Positions 37,098 to 48,214 of a stretch of 64,000 bases of DNA are shown here, piece after piece. The notes beneath the pieces are model-generated. The model saw only the letters and a program-made list of their open reading frames with translations. It was not told the DNA's origin and ran no database searches. The translations under genes and the position numbers were made by a program. This stretch comes from Papaver somniferum (lineage: Eukaryota > Streptophyta > Magnoliopsida > Ranunculales > Papaveraceae), in assembly GCF_003573695.1 (NCBI RefSeq), contig NC_039358.1, forward strand, positions 17,762,934-17,826,933, read 5' to 3'. Within the stretch, counting starts at the first letter, position 1, and each line of letters starts with the position of its first letter.

Positions 37098-38985
37098 TGT
37101 TTTTGTTGTGGTTTATTAAAATGTAGTTTGATATTATTTGCAAGTTCAAATTGTAATAAATTTCACTTAATCTGAAGTGGAAATCTATTTTAAAATCTAA
37201 ATATTTTCATTCATTGATATTACTGCCAATTCTTTTACAAGATATAAACTTAGACAATAATAAAAAACACTAAATAACTTCAATAAAAATCAAGTACAAG
37301 TTTTGGCCTCCTGTTTATCTTCATTTGACGTATCTTCTATTCAACGCGTTCTTTGACAGTTTCGCCTTTGTTTTTGAATTTTTTGTTGTTAGCTTTCAAA
37401 ACTGGACCTCTTCTTTGCCTTTTAGCGGAACATTTTCTTGGAGCAACTTCAAAAACTTTCACTTCCCTCTTACAATTTTCAATCTTTTTAAAACTCCTAC
37501 ATATCTTAGAAACGACAGCTTCAAGTTTTGCATCGCAAAAAAGTGTGATCGCCTTTTCAGCCATTTCACCAACAATAAATTAAAAAATTGAAATAGATTT
37601 TAGAAGAGAAAATTCAAGAGAAGTGAGTTTTGGTGTGACTGAATTGTTTGAAGATGATGGTAATTTATAGAGGTAAAAAGTGAATTTTGAAATTTAAAAA
37701 AATTACCGGTTGGCATTTTTGCTACAAACGCCAGCGTTCTATGTTCGAGCGCAGCGTTAATGATTTGAATGCCATCGCTTGTGCTTCCGACGTTGGCGGT
37801 TTTTCTGCCAACGCCAGCGTGTGTCTCAAGTTCGGGCGCTTGATGATCAACCGCCCAATGCCTTACCATAGTGGAAAAACTTATTTGGCCATCCACCTGG
37901 ATCAACAAAAAATTTCATTTGAACATTACTATAGGAATTGCCCTCATCTCCCTTCAGCACCTCTCACAATCACAACCATCACCTCCATCATAACCCCCAC
38001 AATTACCACCTCTTTCTCCTTCTTTCTTTTTATTTCTTCTTCTTCTTCTTCGATTACCCTCTTTCTCAGTTTCGACCTACACCGCCCTCACCCGCAACAC
38101 CAACATCACCTACTACATGATCAAATCTCTACTTTATTTTAGATTTATGTGTTCCTCATTGGGACAAATTTTGTATATTGACACAAATTTTCGTTTCTTC
38201 CCGGGAGTTGGTCGACTGGTTAGGTATGGTCCATTTTGTCATTGTCAATTGATCAATATTTTCCACATCAACCTCTCCAAACTCAACAACCAAGACAAGA
38301 ACTTACATATAGTAGACTCATGTGATTCATAAAGTGAATTCATTCTTCTTTCTTATCAGCTCAATTCTTCAAAAAAAAAAAAAAAAAACACTGTATTATC
38401 TCATTAGTGAATTCAACCTACACTGCCATCACCTGCAACACCGCCATCACTTGCTACACCATCAGATCTCTACTTTACTTTAAATTCATGTGTTTTAGGA
38501 TAAACCCATTTCATACTTTTTTGATAAATTTGCATTCTTTTTTTGGAACTGTTATAGTTTGGAGCTGATTTACTGTGTAATTTACTTTCAACAAAAGTCT
38601 AATTTGCTTAAAGAAATTTTGGGTTTTCAATTTTGGGGTTTTCCGTTCAATGACGGTATCACATTTTTTCTGGGGGAGTACTAATATTTAGGGTAATGGG
38701 TGTTTCTTATATGTTGGTTCTGATTATCGGATCATGAAAGTGATGTGATTCAAGTGAAGATTAATGAAATTGTTGTTTTTGTGTGTTGTTTCTTTACCAT
38801 GATTATGAAAACAGGGATAATGATCAAAACCGGTTGATCCGTTTTAAATCGAATTGATTCTTCAACAGTTCGACCATAATTTGAATTTTTGGAACAGTTC
38901 AACAGTTCGACCGTTTTAAATCAGACGGTTTGGCGTGAAAACCGATTCGACCGACCGTTGTGCATCCCAAGGTGTAAGCATGCAA
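37098..38985. other. Non-coding stretch with ACAAACGCCAGCG boxes and a diverged 85-bp direct repeat
   Basis: Apart from the small ORF at 37337-37564, no gene is supported. Boxes GCTACAAACGCCAGCG and GCCAACGCCAGCG lie at 37720-37830, close relatives of those at 36100-36215. A segment starting near 38075 (CGACCTACACCGCC ... CTCTACTTTATTTTAG) recurs in diverged form near 38409 (CAACCTACACTGCC ... CTCTACTTTACTTTAA). TTCTTC repeats occur at about 38035-38053. Confidence 0.5.
37337..37564 (-). CDS. Hypothetical small basic protein (75 aa)
   Basis: Intact frame from ATG 37564 (MAEKAITLFCDAKLEAVV) with a C-terminal half rich in Lys and Arg. It lies downstream of the Myb/SANT-like pseudogene in convergent orientation. 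The family is not recognised. Start is within 40 bp of a short A-rich leader. It may be a further gene of the same unclassified mobile unit, or a chance frame. Confidence 0.35.
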   Translation of the reverse strand: MAEKAITLFCDAKLEAVVSKICRSFKKIENCKREVKVFEVAPRKCSAKRQRRGPVLKANNKKFKNKGETVKERVE

Positions 38986-38987
38986 AC

Positions 38988-40277
38988 AGATTTTTCATAT
39001 GAACAATCCAAGAACAAGTTGGTTAAGAACTCAACAATATTTTCCAAAAATTACATTGACATAATCAATTCACCCTAAAATGGTTGAAAAGTTTGCATGG
39101 CATCTAAAGCATCAGTTAAGCATTTCCTAGGAAAAAACTTAATCCTTTTGAGAAATATCAAAATTTTGAATCCTTTTTCAAGAACTTTCCATGTAAATAA
39201 AGTTAACAATAACATTTAGAGTCGATGCCGCTTTAGTATAGGAGTGACGATACCAGTGACCCGACTTCGAAACTCGTCAGCACCAAATTCTTTATCAGTC
39301 GCAAAAAAATAAAAATAGATACCAAGAACAAGTTGGTTAAGAACTCAACAATATTTCCAAAAATTACATTGACATAATCAATTCACCCTAAAATGGTTGA
39401 AAAGTTTGCATGGCATCTAAAGCATCAGTTAAGCATTTCCTAGGAAAAAACTTAATCCTTTGTTCTTGGATTTTTCATATGAACAATCCAAGAACAAGTT
39501 GGTTAAGAACTCAACAATATTTCCAAAAATTACATTGACATAATCAATTCACCCTAAAATGGTTGAAAAGTTTGCATGGCATCTAAAGCATCAGTTAAGC
39601 ATTTCCTAAGAAAAAACTTAATCCTTTTGAGAAATATAAAAATTTCGAATCCTTTTCCAAGAACTTTCCATGCAAATAAAGTTAACAATAACATTTAGAG
39701 TCGATGCCGCTTTAGTATAGGAGTGACGATACCAGTGACCCGACTTCGAAACTCGTCAGCACCAAATTCTTTATCAATCGCAAAAAAATAAAAATAGATA
39801 CCAAGAACAATTTGGTTAAGAACTCAACAATATTTCCAAAAATTACATTGACATAATCAATTCATCCTAAAATGGTTGAAAAGTTTGCATGGCATCTAAA
39901 GCATCAGTTAAGCATTTCCTGGGAAAAAACTTAATCCTTTGTTCTTGGATTTTTCATATGAACAATCCAAGAACAAGTTGGTTAAGAACTCAACAATATT
40001 TCCAAAAATTACATTGACATAATCAATTCACCCTAAAATGGTTGAAAAGTTTGCATGGCATCTAAAGCATCAGTTAAGCATTTCTTAGGAAAAAACTTAA
40101 TCCTTTTGAGAAATATCAAAATTTTGAATCCTTTTCCAAGAACTTTCCATGCAAATAAAGTTAACAATAACATTTAGAGTCGATGCCGCTTTAGTATAAG
40201 AGTGACGATACCAGTGACCCGACTTCGAAACTCGTCAGCACCAAAATCAATCGCAAAAAAATAAAAATAGATACCTA
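38988..40277. repeat. Higher-order tandem repeat, about 478-bp period
   Basis: Two full units (about 38988-39466 and 39467-39944) and a partial third (39945-40277) each begin near TTTTTCATATGAACAATCC. Each full unit holds two copies of AAGAACAAGTTGGTTAAGAA (starts 39009, 39324, 39488, 39966; one variant with TTTGG at 39801). Alternating spacings of about 315 and 164 bp show the higher-order structure. The unit also includes CGATGCCGCTTTAGTATA and CCGACTTCGAAACTCGTC. Units are nearly identical, so the expansion is recent. Confidence 0.88.
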
Positions 40278-40600
40278 ACTTGATCATACTATGTTATTTT
40301 GAATGACATTTTGAGGATATATGGCTTACGAAAGAGTAACAATGAAATAATAAGGAGATCTAAATTTGTAAGGTGTGTTTCTCGAATTTAGCTGGTCTTG
40401 GACGGAATTGATGACAATATGGGGGCAGGGGGGCAACCATTGTAACCTCTGTAGTTTTTTGTACATGGTGGAAATATTGTTTCCTATGGAAATAACATTA
40501 AAAAAATGTTATCCTTTATGTTTCTAAAAATCTTTCACAATTATTATTATCATATAAATTAATTTGTAACACTTCTTACAAAATAATTTTCAAAAATTCT
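40278..40600. other. Unassigned AT-rich spacer
   Basis: No coding, repeat or RNA feature is recognised between the tandem repeat and the LINE remnant. Confidence 0.5.
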
Positions 40601-41998
40601 TGCTAATAGGATTAAACCATTTTGAAAAGAATTATTTCTCCTTACCAGGATGCTTTTGTCCCTAGTAGATCAATTCATGACAATATTATTATTGCTCATG
40701 AAATGATTCATGCTATTAAGAAAAAAGAGGGTTTTAGTAGTACTATGGATTTGAAGATTGATTTATCTAAGGCATTTGATAGACTTGAATGAAATTTTTT
40801 GATAGGGAGTTCTAAAAAGATTCGGTTTTGCTGATGATTTCTGCAATCTTATTTTTCTTTATATTTCCACAACTAGTCTGAACATTTCTCCTTATCTACT
40901 AGCTTATCATAATTATGGAATATCTTTCAAGGAGTTTTCTAATTTCTGAATATAACCACATTATCTATGGTGTGAAAGTTGTTAGAAGAGCTCTATCCAT
41001 AAGTCATTTGTTTTTTGTTGATGATGTTATTATCTTCACCGAAGCTGATATGCAGAATTTTCATGGTATATTGGATATTATAAAGAATTTTGGTATGTAC
41101 TCTGGTTAACTATTGAATTTTCAGAAATCTTGTGTTTACTTTAGTAAGAACATTAGTCCTGCTGCTTTTAGTGATTTAGCCAAAGCTCTCAATATGAACA
41201 TAGTTAATGAGTCAGACACTTATCTAGGAGCATGGTATAAATAAACAAAAAGATCCCCATCCTACTGTTCAATCTTTTGAGGCTATGATGAATAATTTGA
41301 ATAGTTCATCTCTTAATCAATCAGGTAGAACTATAATGGTTAAGTCTGTTTTTAACTCTCTACCCACTCATCATATGTGCTATTTTGATATTCCAAATAA
41401 TATTATTACGAAACTTGATTCCCTCTAAAGGAACTTTTCGTGGGGTCACAAAGGAAAAACGAGGTATTTGTTTCATTTCTTGGATGAGTCTCTATGTTTC
41501 TAAGGATTTGGTTGCCTTGATTTTCAGAAATCTTGAGGTTTTTAATCGATTTCTTATTACTAAGTTAGGTTGGTAAGCATGTAACCAACCTAATGATTTA
41601 TGTTTTAAAATGTTAAAAGTTAAGTATTCTAAAGATAAAGATTTTCTACACCTTTATAAACTTAGTGATAATTGTTCTTGGATATGCAGGGGAATCTATA
41701 AAAGTTTTGGAAATTGTTAAATCTTACTCTTGTTGGTCTGTTATATGTGGTACAAAGGTAAGAATATGGTTAAATAAGTGGATTATTGGGTTACAACAAA
41801 CCACGTATTGCTACTGATAATGCTAGTTTCTCTTCAGCTTATACTTTTGTTTGTGAACTTTTTTTAAATGATATTGTACAATGGAATGTGAACTTAATTC
41901 AAAGGCTACTTCATGTTGATATTGCTAGTAGGAACCATAATATTGGGCATACCAAAATCTTTCAAGGCATACTGAATGAAGACAAAAAAGGTTGTTGA
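40600..41998 (+). pseudogene. LINE (non-LTR retrotransposon) reverse transcriptase, 5' fragment, decayed
   Basis: The reading has many stops and shifts, but conserved blocks are clear. ISPYQDAFVPSRSIHDNIII and MDLKIDLSKAFDRLE lie at 40640-40790. The RT catalytic block LSISHLFFVDDVIIFTEAD lies in 40915-41105. Later pieces include IDASRN-like LINE linker sequence up to 41998. The enzyme would copy the element's RNA at the target site. The reading is interrupted by the MULE insertion and resumes near 46260. Confidence 0.75.
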
Positions 41999-42237
41999 AT
42001 AGCAAAATCAGATAACCCCTTAACCCAAATTTTTTTTAATGGCAAATCTGCCCTTTACGTATTATTGTTAATAGTCTTGATTAGTGATTAAATATTTTGT
42101 TTAGTGATTAAGATAATTTTCAGAATTATAAGAGTTGTTTAGATGAAAAATTTGAGGAAAAAGAAATCAAAGTTTTGGTTTGGTTAAGAAGGAGAGAAAG
42201 AGAAGGAGAAAGTGAGAAAATTCTAATTCTTGATTCA

Positions 42238-44724
42238 ATGGAGGATGAGGAGGGTCATCATTCATATAAAAAACCTAGGAAAATACACATCAACTACAAC
42301 AATGATCCAGAAATGGCTGATTTCTTAGATTATGAGAATGATTTTACACCCACTCAAACTCAAGCTCAAACTCAAACACAAACTCAAGATGATGATTTTT
42401 ATGAGCCAAATCCTGATGATGAATACATTGATGAGGAACCCAATTCTTCTAATACACAGGTACACTTATATCCTATACTTAATCTCACTTCTATAGCTCT
42501 CAATTATCAAAAGTTAGGTTTTTTGAATCATGGTTCGGCGAAACAGGTTGAGGTTCGGCTCACATCTATGAGCCGAATCTACCATTGATGAACGGTTCGT
42601 CTTACTGAATCTGTTTACTGCATGCGCCGAACCTATAATTTCCAATTCCAACCCTTTTGCTAGACACTAGTTCGGCTTATATGAAAGTTTCATAGTAAGC
42701 CGAACAACATCCTGAATATCCCGGAATAGAATCATTACTAATTCGGCTTACATATCCAAAATCGTATGTGCCGAACATAATTTTTTAATTTCTGGGTTGA
42801 AATATTGTTACTGGTTCGGCACATATGGAGAATATCGTATCAGCCGAAACCTCTTATGTTCAAGGTTCGGCACATAATTTGATTATAGTATGAGCCGAAC
42901 ATAAATTTGTAAATTTTTGGGTTAAAATATTTTTCGAGGTTCGGCACATATTGAGGATATCGTATAAGCCGAAACCTCTTATGTCCAAGGTTCGGCACAT
43001 AATATGATTATCTTCTGAGCCGAACATAAATTTGTAAATTTTTGGGTTAAAATATTGTTCGAGGTTCGGCACATATTGAGGATATCGTACAAGCCGAAAC
43101 CTCTTATGTCCAAGGTTCGGCACATAATATGATTATCTTCTGAGCCGAACATGCATTTGTTAATTTTTGGGTTAAAATATTGTTTGTGGTTCGGCACATA
43201 TTGAGGATATCGTACAAGCCGAAACCTCTAAATGTTTATAGTTCGGCACATAATGTGATTATCAAATGCGCCGAACCTTGTTATTATATTCCCTTTCTAG
43301 TGTTTAACCTTGTGATATTCTTTGTAGATCGTGCTTGGACCCATGGAAAATCAACCTGATCCAGTAGACATAATTCACGAGGATACCAAGGATCACTTCC
43401 AAAATGATTTGGTATGTAAGAACCTTTTGCTTACCTTAATGTTGTCGGAATATTCCAAAGTTTTGCCTACTAATTACTTGTTTTGGAATGAACGTAGATA
43501 TGGAAAACTACACCAGAAGTTCTGGATTGGCTTGAGGAACACGCGATGAAGATAAATTGTGTACTAGTTAAAGGACAATAAAGCCGATGGGATCGGTTTG
43601 AAATGATTTGTGAGCGTAGTGGAACCGGCGCTAGCAAGGTTAAAAAGGGTACTGTATACGTTGGGAAGACCGGGAGAAAGAATAGGACGAAGACGAAGAA
43701 AAGAAATTGCCCTTTCAAGATCGTTTTCAACCTCAAGAATAAGTCCATGAACAAAGAAGATCAATATTGGATAATGAATAAAGATATGGATTGTCGTCAT
43801 AACCACACACGTCCCAAAGACCTTCATGGACATGCGAAAGTAGCGCGACTCAAACCCGACGAGATGCTAGAAGTGGATAAAATGACACGAGCATGTTTGC
43901 CACCTTCTAGGATTCTTAGCAAATTGAAGGCGGACAACAACAATAACAAGTCGACTATGCAAACTATCTACAATGCAAGACAAAAGATTAGAATACTCAA
44001 TTTGCAAGGTAGGATGGTGATGCAACAAGTAATGTGGTTAGGGGTGAAGAATAACTACGCTTGCCAAAAGAAGTTGGATGACTTCGGTCAAGTCACACAC
44101 CTTTTCCTTGCCCACCCGGAATGCGCCCAATTGGCTATATGCTTCCCACAAGTTATTATATTGGATTGCACGTACAAGACTAATAAATATGAGATGCCGT
44201 TGATGAACATTGTGGGGCATACTTCGACAAAGGCACCGTTCACCGTGGCTTTTTGTTTCGTGAAAAACGAGAAGAAAGAGAGTTATGTTTGGGGGTTAGA
44301 ACAATTGAAGTTAATCTTCCGGGAGGGTGCTCTTCCTAAAGTGTTCGTTTCCGATCAAGATTCATCGTTGATGTATGCTATTAAGAAGGTATTTCCGGAT
44401 GCATTGAATTTTCTTTGTACGTTTCACATATGGTGCAATGTGAGGAAAAAATGTCAACCGATAATTCAACCACTTAAGTTGAAAGAATTAGAGAATATTG
44501 CTAAGCTACCGTTGGAGATACGAGTAAAGAAAAAGAAGGAATTCTTGAAAGCATATGAACATAATGAGATGTTGTGGGCTTCTTTCCAAGGCGAATGGGA
44601 AGCTTTGATATGGTCAATCACCGAGGATGTCTATGAAGAAAATTTTAAAATGCTTATTAAGCATTGGAAGACCGCCTACCCCGATGTCATTACTTACTTG
44701 GTCAAAGATGTGTTGGAAACATAA
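42238..44724 (+). pseudogene. MULE transposase (FAR1-type DNA-binding plus MULE DDE domain), three exons, truncated
   Basis: Exon 1 (42238-42459, MEDEEGHHSYKKPRKIHINY, acidic and Gln/Thr-rich), exon 2 (43328-43411) and exon 3 (43498-44724) have clean GT/AG borders and keep frame. Exon 3 begins IWKTTPEVLDWLEEHAMK, then has an in-frame stop at 43579-43581. Next come a FAR1-type zinc-binding region (MICERSG, NCPFKIVFN, CRHNHTRP) and the transposase core: VIILDCTYKTNKYEMPLMNI with the first Asp, VFVSDQDSSLMYAIKKVFPD with the second, and FLCTFHIWCNV as the C-x2-H block. The stop at 44722-44724 removes the usual C-terminal part and SWIM finger. It would cut and move the element in the nucleus; this copy is probably dead. 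Confidence 0.82.
42530..43280. repeat. Array of TTCGGC-N(about 22)-GCCGAA mini-inverted-repeat units (left)
   Basis: At least eleven successive units of 36-40 bp each start (G/A)TTCGGC and end GCCGAA(C), for example those starting at 42815, 42864, 42940 and 42988. Two alternating inner sequences recur (ACATATTGAGGATATCGTA and ACATAATATGATTATCTTC). The array fills intron 1 of the transposase gene (42460-43327), so each unit could fold as a short hairpin in the pre-mRNA. Confidence 0.88.
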
Positions 44725-44732
44725 AAGGACAT

Positions 44733-46011
44733 TTAACCACGACCCCTCTTCTTAGTGGTAGGCTTTTGTCCGGGTTCCTCGGGTCCTTCTCCTTTGTTGA
44801 TGATTGCATTCCACTTTTTGTAGAGGTAGGTTTGTTCTTCCACGGTCATTGGTGTTTTGGAATCAATTTTGTCCTTCATTTTTTTCAACATCTCCCTACC
44901 CGCGGCATTGGTCCTGACACAAGTATGAAAGTTATAAGACTAATTCGGCGCAAGTATGAATCATGTCTTGAAATTTTTATTAGCTTACACAGAGAGTGGA
45001 TCGACTCATACCACAAAATAATTATACGCCGATCCTAAATATTCGGCTCAAAACCTATATTGTCGAGTAAGCCGAACCCTGTATTCGGCTCACAACCGAT
45101 ATTGTCGAATAAGCCGAACATATGATTATGAACTCAAACATGTATTCGGTGCAACATGATATCATATAAATAAGCCGATCCTACACACTTGTAAAATTTA
45201 TGAAATTTTAACAATGATATTCGGCGCAGCCCTAATACTATCGAATAAGCCGAATCTAGACTTATGAATTGAAACATTTATTCGGCGCAAAACTAATACT
45301 ACCATACAAGCCGATCCTAAGCACATGCAAAAATTCTGAAATTCAAACAACATTTATTCGGCACAAAACTAATACTACCATACAAGCCGATCCTAAGCAC
45401 ATGCAAAATTTCTGAATTTCAAACAACATTTATTCGGCACAAAACTAATACTACCATACAAGCCGATCCTAAGCACATGCAAAATTTCTGAATTTCAAAC
45501 AACATTTATTCGGTACAAAACTAATACTACCATACAAGCCGATCCTACGCACATGCAAAATGTCTGAAATTCACAAAACATATTCGGCACAAAACTAACA
45601 CCATCGAATAAGCCGATCCTAAATATAAGTCTCTGTTTTACTAAGTTCGGCTCAAAACAGATTTCAGATATACGCCGAGCCGTTCATATGCACTTTCAGG
45701 GTTCAGTTTCAAGAACAGCTCGGCGCACATCTAACATTTGTTTTACGCCGAACCATACCCTGTAACCGCCGCAGAATACATGATTTTGACGAATTAAATC
45801 GACCAAAACAATCAAAAACATCAAATATGAGATGGGTTTGTAGAACTAACCTTCTTATTTTCATTTCCGGCGTTGGTTCTTTTTCAATCTCTTCTTCCGA
45901 TTGATTTTGTGGTTGATTTTGAGTTTGTTCTTCACTCTCTAAATCTTCTTCTTCATGAATAGGTTGTTCAATCGATCGATTTGAACGAGATACTTCCTTA
46001 CGACGATCCAT
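44733..46011 (-). CDS. Small second MULE gene, two exons, 113 aa, basic C-terminus
   Basis: Exon 1 (46011-45851) encodes MDRRKEVSRSNRSIEQPIHE followed by a Glu/Gln-rich stretch. A GT donor at 45850 and an AG acceptor at 44914-44915 join it in frame to exon 2 (44913-44733), ending in KKRGRG and a stop at 44733-44735. There are no internal stops. The C-terminus (GQKPTTKKRGRG) looks like a nuclear-localisation or DNA-contact tail. It is convergent with the transposase gene, the two stops being 8 bp apart. Family unrecognised; the position resembles the second gene of two-gene MULEs. The intron (44916-45850) holds the right hairpin-unit array. Confidence 0.6.
45030..45735. repeat. Array of TTCGGC...GCCGA(A/T) mini-inverted-repeat units (right)
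   Basis: About twelve units of 36-40 bp are separated by short spacers. The central ones form a nearly perfect tandem array of about 68 bp (TATTCGGCACAAAACTAATA ... CAAGCCGATCC, from about 45285 to 45545). They share the TTCGGC start with the left array, but the inner sequence and the GCCGATCC end differ. They lie in the intron of the minus-strand gene. Confidence 0.88.
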
Positions 46012-46255
46012 TATATAGTTTCACAGATCGACAATTAAATTTCCGCGATGAAAAAAAAAGAAAGGGAAGGGTGGAGTTCGGCTGTGGAGAGGAAGAAGAA
46101 GAAGGTGAATGAAACTGATTTTAGGTGTAGTTGATTATAGGTTTTGTATTAGAGTTAGGGATAGATTAGTAGTAATTTAATGGATTTAAGGGTATATAGG
46201 TAATTAAACCACCCCATAGGGTACCCCTTATAAGGTCACCCAAGTTAGGACTAGT

Positions 46256-47600
46256 CCTTTGTATGCCCTGAAAGTTTTAGGCATGCCCAAAATTGGTGTT
46301 CAAAATTTTAGCCATGTGTATTCCTAGATGAGAGAAGATATACTTTAGTATGGGTATCAGGCAATTAGGGTTGTTTTTCAGTCAAGTGTGCTTACAAACT
46401 ATTTTTTTGGTCGTTTGGTTTAGCTGATAGGCCGTGTAGGACTATTAGGTGGACATCCAAACCATCACCGATTGGAAAAAGTTACAAAACTCTTATCAAC
46501 ATTTATAATTCTAATAATCATACTAATTATCCTGTTCCCACCAATGTCTGGAAATTACTATAGAAAGTTAAGATCCCATACAGAGTAAAGTTTTTCATTC
46601 GGAAATGTTTGAAGTGCATAGTTCCGACTAGAGACAAATAAGACGTAGACATACATTGTACCTTGTGTAATGCTTTAGTTGAATCTGTTGAACACTTAGT
46701 TTTGAGTGTCCTACATTTTTGGTTTGGTGTTAGTATAGATTTTTCAACTGTACTCTCTGAACACTCTAACATTTTCAATTGGGTGATAAGTTGGTTTAAT
46801 ACAAGTTTCTCTTTTGTTGGACAATCTTCTCATCAAAAGGATTAGTTTATGTCCTCTCTGATGATTACAACTTGGATGATATGGAAGGATAGATTTTCTA
46901 TTGTCTTTCAGAATACTAAACATAACAGAATCCATACTATTGAAAGAAAAAAATTGCTAGATAATTAATGTTGTCATGTTATTTCTAGTCAAATTACTCA
47001 TCAGAATGGTTTACTAGTACTACAATCTAATAATTGGGATCCTCCTGAAAATGCTTGTTGTAAGATAAACTTAGATGCATCATTTAAAAAAGAAACTGAT
47101 AAAGCAGGCATTGGACTAATAATCCGAGATTTTGTATGTACGTGCTATGGAGCCAAAGAATAGTACTTTGATGGAGGATTGAATGTGGATCATGAAGTGG
47201 AGTAACTAGAATGTATGGCATTGAAGGAGGCAATCGACTGGGCTATCTCAAGGGAATATGAGGAAGTTATTTTTGTCGGATAATGAATTTTTTAAAGTTG
47301 TCAGTGAAGCATCTCCATGTGTTCATTGGACAAACCATTGTTTTATTTTAGACATCAAATTTTTGTTACAAAGCAAATCACTATGATCTTGCCAATCAGT
47401 ACTTAGGATTAAGAATGGTTGTGCAGATTGTATTGCCAAAAAAAACAAATATAAGTTATGATAGTTTTGAGTTTCATGATAATTTTCTTCCTGATATAAA
47501 CTCCTGAATCAACAAGGAAGAACAATGTGTAAGCTATAAACAATCTTAATAAATCCTTTTCTGAATTAAATAAATTATTTTTTGTTATTATTATAATATA
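46256..47600 (+). pseudogene. LINE 3' part: zf-RVT and RNase H-like remnants
   Basis: The decayed reading contains VKIPYRVKFFIRKCLKC and CTLCNALVESVEHLVLSV (46570-46710), the zinc-binding domain after plant LINE reverse transcriptases. Further on comes CKINLDASFKKETDKAGIGL with later ECMALKEAIDWA (47065-47250), an RNase H-like domain. Many stops are present. It is the continuation of 40600-41998 across the MULE. Confidence 0.7.
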
Positions 47601-47638
47601 AAAGTTACAAATTTTATATCCACATCTGGTCCCCAACT

Positions 47639-47721
47639 GTTAGAGCACTGCTCGGTCGAACTCGCAGGCGTTTCTATCTCAAGCTTGTTTGTCAAGTTTA
47701 GTTGCCAAAATTATAAGTCTC
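47639..47721 (+). repeat. Truncated Copia LTR start (about 83 bp)
   Basis: TGTTAGAGCACTGCTCGGTC and what follows match the first 80 bp or so of the Copia LTR whose start is at 35447. The match stops abruptly at 47721, where a duplicated stretch from the sulfurase gene begins. Confidence 0.8.
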
Positions 47722-47722
47722 C

Positions 47723-47878
47723 AGACTTTCAAAGTTCAAGAATCTGAGCTGCTCCCATGCCCAAATAGGAAAATTATGGACACTTAAGACATTATCCACA
47801 CTTTTTCCGCGAAACGATTATTTTTCCAAATTATCTAGAGAACATAACTAAAATCTTAGAAACCTTATAATTATTACC
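47723..47878. repeat. About 155-bp direct repeat, copy 1
   Basis: AGACTTTCAAAGTTCAAGAA through TTATAATTATT matches 48583-48733 with a few changes. Copy 2 lies in the intron between exons 6 and 7 of the sulfurase pseudogene. Copy 1 lies downstream of its last surviving exon, at the junction with the Copia LTR fragment. Confidence 0.85.
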
Positions 47879-48214
47879 CATCCTTGCACGACTATATCTT
47901 ATAGTTGGATTTCTGTCAACTCCTTGCTACAATCAGGCCTCCTGGGTATGAGATTGTTATTACAAACTCTAAGTTCCCAAGAGTCAAAGCTTTCATAGAT
48001 AATGGGAGTTGCAAAACACGACGCGCAAGGCATAGAACAAGAATTAAAACCTATATAACATCTCACCAAATTTATTAATCCAAAAGCGATCAAGGAGATG
48101 TAAAGTGAAAAATCACAGAGGCGTTTATTGAATCATCCAATTACAAAATAGGGAATTACCACCAAAGGAGATATGTCTAAGAAGAATTAGAGCATGTCAG
48201 AGGCAGTTGTTTAC

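Larger units (their letters stand above)
42000..46255 (+). mobile_element. Mutator-like element (MULE) inserted in the LINE
   Basis: LINE sequence stops near 42000 and resumes near 46260. Between lie a FAR1/MULE transposase gene (42238-44724, +) and a small convergent spliced gene (44733-46011, -). Arrays of TTCGGC...GCCGAA units occupy the introns of both. The ends are AT-rich and only weakly inverted relative to each other, and I could not fix the terminal repeats or a 9-bp duplication, so the boundaries are approximate. Two convergent genes, transposase plus a small second protein, recall the mudrA/mudrB layout of maize MuDR. Confidence 0.7.

Noticed and set aside
42000..42110. Terminal inverted repeat of the MULE against 46160-46255
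   Set aside because: Only patchy similarity (CCCTTT/CCCTTA with AT-rich flanks) and no convincing 9-bp duplication, so I left the boundaries approximate.
42860..43197. Frames of 72-87 codons with repeated peptide patterns on the minus strand
   Set aside because: They are translations of the TTCGGC...GCCGAA array, whose period happens to keep a frame open.
45709..45850. Extension of the small MULE gene beyond exon 1 as one continuous 100-codon frame
   Set aside because: The frame runs into the hairpin array; the GT donor at 45850 and in-frame acceptor at 44914-44915 give a better product.
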